Positions 5,952 to 7,794 of a DNA stretch of 7,794 nt are shown one piece after another. Numbering within the stretch: position 1 is the stretch's first letter; each line of letters begins with the position of its first letter. The notes under the pieces were generated by a model. That model was not told where the DNA came from, did no database searches, and worked only from the letters and a program-made list of their open reading frames with translations. The translations under genes and the position numbers were made by a program. The DNA is from JBIICS01 sp044238735 (GTDB taxonomy: Bacteria > Bacteroidota > Bacteroidia > UBA4408), in NCBI GenBank assembly GCA_044238735.1, contig JBIICS010000130.1:1-7794 (forward strand), in the 5' to 3' direction.

Positions 5952-7373
5952 ATGAACAACGAAGATTTTGATAATGAATACCTTAACCCTAACGAAAGGC
6001 TTGAGCTTGTAAAAAAGTTTGAGTTAATGTTAGAGGATAAAAAAGAATTGTTTTTTGATGCCGGGGAATTTGAGGAACTAATTAATTTTTATTTAGAAGA
6101 AAATGATTTAAATAAGGCTCTTTTTGCCATTAAATATGCCAAATCGCAATACCCCTTTTCAATTGTTTTTCATATAAAACATGCTCAGGTTTTGGCCGCG
6201 CAAAGCAAGTTTGAAAAGGCTTTGGAAATGATTGATTTTGCTGAACAAGTAGAGCCAGACGATTCGGAAGTATTGATGACTAAAGGCAGTATATACAGTC
6301 AAAAAGGAGATTACGAAAACGCCATTAAATATTACAACAAAGCTGCAGAACACAGCGAAGAAAAAGATTTTTTGTACCTGAGTATTGCATATGAGTACAT
6401 CAATAAAAATAAACCCGAGGAAGCTATTGAGTTTCTGAAGAAATCATTACTATTAAATCCGGAAAATGAGATTGCCCTGTACGAATTATCGTTTTGCTAT
6501 GAACAATTAGGCAAAGCGCCTGATGCTGTTTCATTTTACAAGGAATTTCTGGAGGAGAATCCATTAAATACAGTTGCCTGGTTTAATTTAGGAATTAGTC
6601 AGGGCATGATTAAAGATTTTGAAAACGCACTCGAGTCATACGATTATGCATTGGCTCTAGAACCTGATTTCTCCTCGGCTTTATTCAATAAAGCCAATGC
6701 TCTGGCAAACCTGGGTAGATACAACAAAGCAATCGATTGTTACGAAAAAACTTTTGAATTTGAAAAACCCGAAGCGGTTACGCATTATTACATTGGTGAA
6801 TGCTACGAAAAATTAGAAAATCGTGAAAAAGCTATTTACCACTATAATATGGCCATTAAACTGGATGACCATTTAGCTGATCCTTACATTGGTATGGGGG
6901 TTATTTTGGATGAATTAGAACGAAGTACAGAGGCTATCAATTATGTAAAAAAAGGCCTTGAACTTGAACCAGCAAATGCTGATTTTTGGTACATATACGG
7001 TGATATATTAGCCCGAACCGGTTGGCTCGAAGAAGCTCAGGTGGCTTACGAACAAGTAATTGAACTACAGCCCTTAAACCAGGAAATATGGCTTGAATAT
7101 ACCAGCACTCTAATGGAAATGGGCTTTATTGAAGAGGCTATTGAGGTAATGCAGCAGGCGATGGAGGTGCATAAAAAAAATGCTGATTTAGCTTATCGCT
7201 TGGCGGCATACCAATACAAAGGTGGGCATTTAAAGGAAGCATACAGTACATTGGAGCATGCATTAAATATGGATTTTACCAAGTACGAAGAGTTGTTTGA
7301 ATATTTTCCGTCGTTAAAAGAAAACCAAACGGTTTTACATTTAATTGACTCTTATAAAAAAATGAATAATTAA
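5952..7373 (+). CDS. Tetratricopeptide repeat protein, about 12 TPRs
   Basis: A 473-residue, acidic, cytoplasmic-looking protein with no signal peptide or membrane segment. After an N-terminal segment of about 40 residues (MNNEDFDNEYLNPNERLELV), nearly the whole protein is a run of 34-residue TPR units. Examples are TKGSIYSQKGDYENAIKYYN, FNLGISQGMIKDFENALESY and IYGDILARTGWLEEAQVAYE, most ending in a 'L.P.n' turn. I count about 12, enough for more than one superhelical turn. The C-terminus (YEELFEYFPSLKENQTVLHL) looks like a capping helix region. TPR arrays are protein-binding scaffolds; the partner is unknown. The start at ATG 5952 is preferred over GTG 5931, which overlaps the promoter box. 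The stop TAA is followed immediately by the ATG of the ComA-family gene, so the two are probably coexpressed. I cannot name a function. Confidence 0.93.
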   Translation: MNNEDFDNEYLNPNERLELVKKFELMLEDKKELFFDAGEFEELINFYLEENDLNKALFAIKYAKSQYPFSIVFHIKHAQVLAAQSKFEKALEMIDFAEQVEPDDSEVLMTKGSIYSQKGDYENAIKYYNKAAEHSEEKDFLYLSIAYEYINKNKPEEAIEFLKKSLLLNPENEIALYELSFCYEQLGKAPDAVSFYKEFLEENPLNTVAWFNLGISQGMIKDFENALESYDYALALEPDFSSALFNKANALANLGRYNKAIDCYEKTFEFEKPEAVTHYYIGECYEKLENREKAIYHYNMAIKLDDHLADPYIGMGVILDELERSTEAINYVKKGLELEPANADFWYIYGDILARTGWLEEAQVAYEQVIELQPLNQEIWLEYTSTLMEMGFIEEAIEVMQQAMEVHKKNADLAYRLAAYQYKGGHLKEAYSTLEHALNMDFTKYEELFEYFPSLKENQTVLHLIDSYKKMNN

Positions 7374-7794
7374 ATGGATAAGTTAAATCTTACAAATATT
7401 CCCGACAGACCCAAAAAAGAAAGAGAAGAAGGCGTAACGATGGTTATGGACAAAGGTCTTAGTTTAGAAGAAGCTAAGAATTTTGTTGATGTTTCTGGAG
7501 AATACACAGATTTAGTAAAATTAGGATTTGGAACCTCCTACCTTACTAAAAATTTAAAAGAAAAAATAAAAGTCTATCATGATGCAAACATAAAGGTGTA
7601 CTTAGGTGGAACTTTTTTTGAATCGTTTCTAATTAGGGATATGCTTCAACAATACGTGGACTTTTTAAAACGCTATGAAATTGATACCACTGAGGTTTCC
7701 GATGGTTCTATAACCCTTAAACATGATGTAAAATGCGAGATTATAAATAAACTTTCTCAAAAATTTACGGTACTCTCCGAAGTGGGCTCTAAGG
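7374..7794 (+). CDS. comA: Phosphosulfolactate synthase, ComA family (3' end beyond window)
   Basis: The first 140 codons of a reading frame open to the window edge, starting MDKLNLTNIPDRPKKE. It matches my memory of archaeal ComA landmarks: VMDKGLS (24-30, compare VLDKGL), DLVKLGFGTS (46-55, compare FVKFGWGTS), KVYLGGTFFE (74-83), EVSDGSITL (107-115) and LSEVGSK (134-140). The family adds sulfite to phosphoenolpyruvate to give (2R)-phospho-3-sulfolactate, the first step of coenzyme M synthesis in methanogens. Homologues are known in bacteria, including Bacillus. Family length is about 250 residues, so roughly half is present. It begins directly after the TPR gene's TAA with no gap and no Shine-Dalgarno site. 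In this host it may feed sulfolactate or cysteate and sulfonolipids, which is inference. It is unrelated to the competence regulator also called ComA. Confidence 0.9.
   Translation, partial: MDKLNLTNIPDRPKKEREEGVTMVMDKGLSLEEAKNFVDVSGEYTDLVKLGFGTSYLTKNLKEKIKVYHDANIKVYLGGTFFESFLIRDMLQQYVDFLKRYEIDTTEVSDGSITLKHDVKCEIINKLSQKFTVLSEVGSK

Noticed and set aside
6159..6353. A minus-strand frame of 64 codons inside the TPR gene.
   Set aside because: Antisense shadow of a repeat-rich coding region; no motif.
6060..7310. Possible DNA-level tandem repeat in the TPR gene.
   Set aside because: The 34-residue periodicity is at protein level only; the units have diverged in nucleotide sequence.

Overview
The window looks like ordinary chromosomal DNA from a low-GC member of the Bacteroidota. 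The signs are AT-rich sequence, A-rich leaders mostly without Shine-Dalgarno sites, two intergenic matches to the Bacteroidota -7 box TAnnTTTG, a DUF4783 gene beside rlmH and nadC, and a GlmM with the GEGNGG/SNTEP signature. No mobile element, CRISPR array, rRNA or tRNA is visible, and no gene-free stretch exceeds about 150 bases.

Left third (1-2599). nadC (NAD synthesis) and a small exported DUF4783 protein lie on the minus strand. A clear hairpin terminator separates them and covers the longest possible nadC start. Across a 64-base gap, rlmH (23S rRNA methylation, TTG start) and a DUF2400/TIGR02757 gene run on the plus strand with an 8-base overlap. The DUF2400 product has a segment resembling the HhH-GPD DNA glycosylase active site.

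Middle (2596-5815). A compact minus-strand operon runs glmM -> cysteine desulfurase -> LuxR/NarL-type response regulator. Both junctions are one-base TAATG overlaps, so translation is probably coupled. glmM starts at GTG behind a strong Shine-Dalgarno site and has a consensus promoter. The last gene meets DUF2400 tail to tail with overlapping stop codons and no visible terminator.

Right third (5816-7794). A 148-base divergent region holds two back-to-back promoters with the same -7 box. The plus-strand transcript encodes a cytoplasmic protein of about 12 TPR repeats. Directly abutting it is the first half of a phosphosulfolactate synthase (ComA family) gene, cut by the window edge.

Most genes are housekeeping or conserved in the phylum. 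The least explained points are the TPR-ComA pair in a presumably non-methanogenic bacterium, the degenerate regulator coupled to glmM and the desulfurase, and the possible glycosylase-like active site in DUF2400. I found no obvious new multi-gene system.
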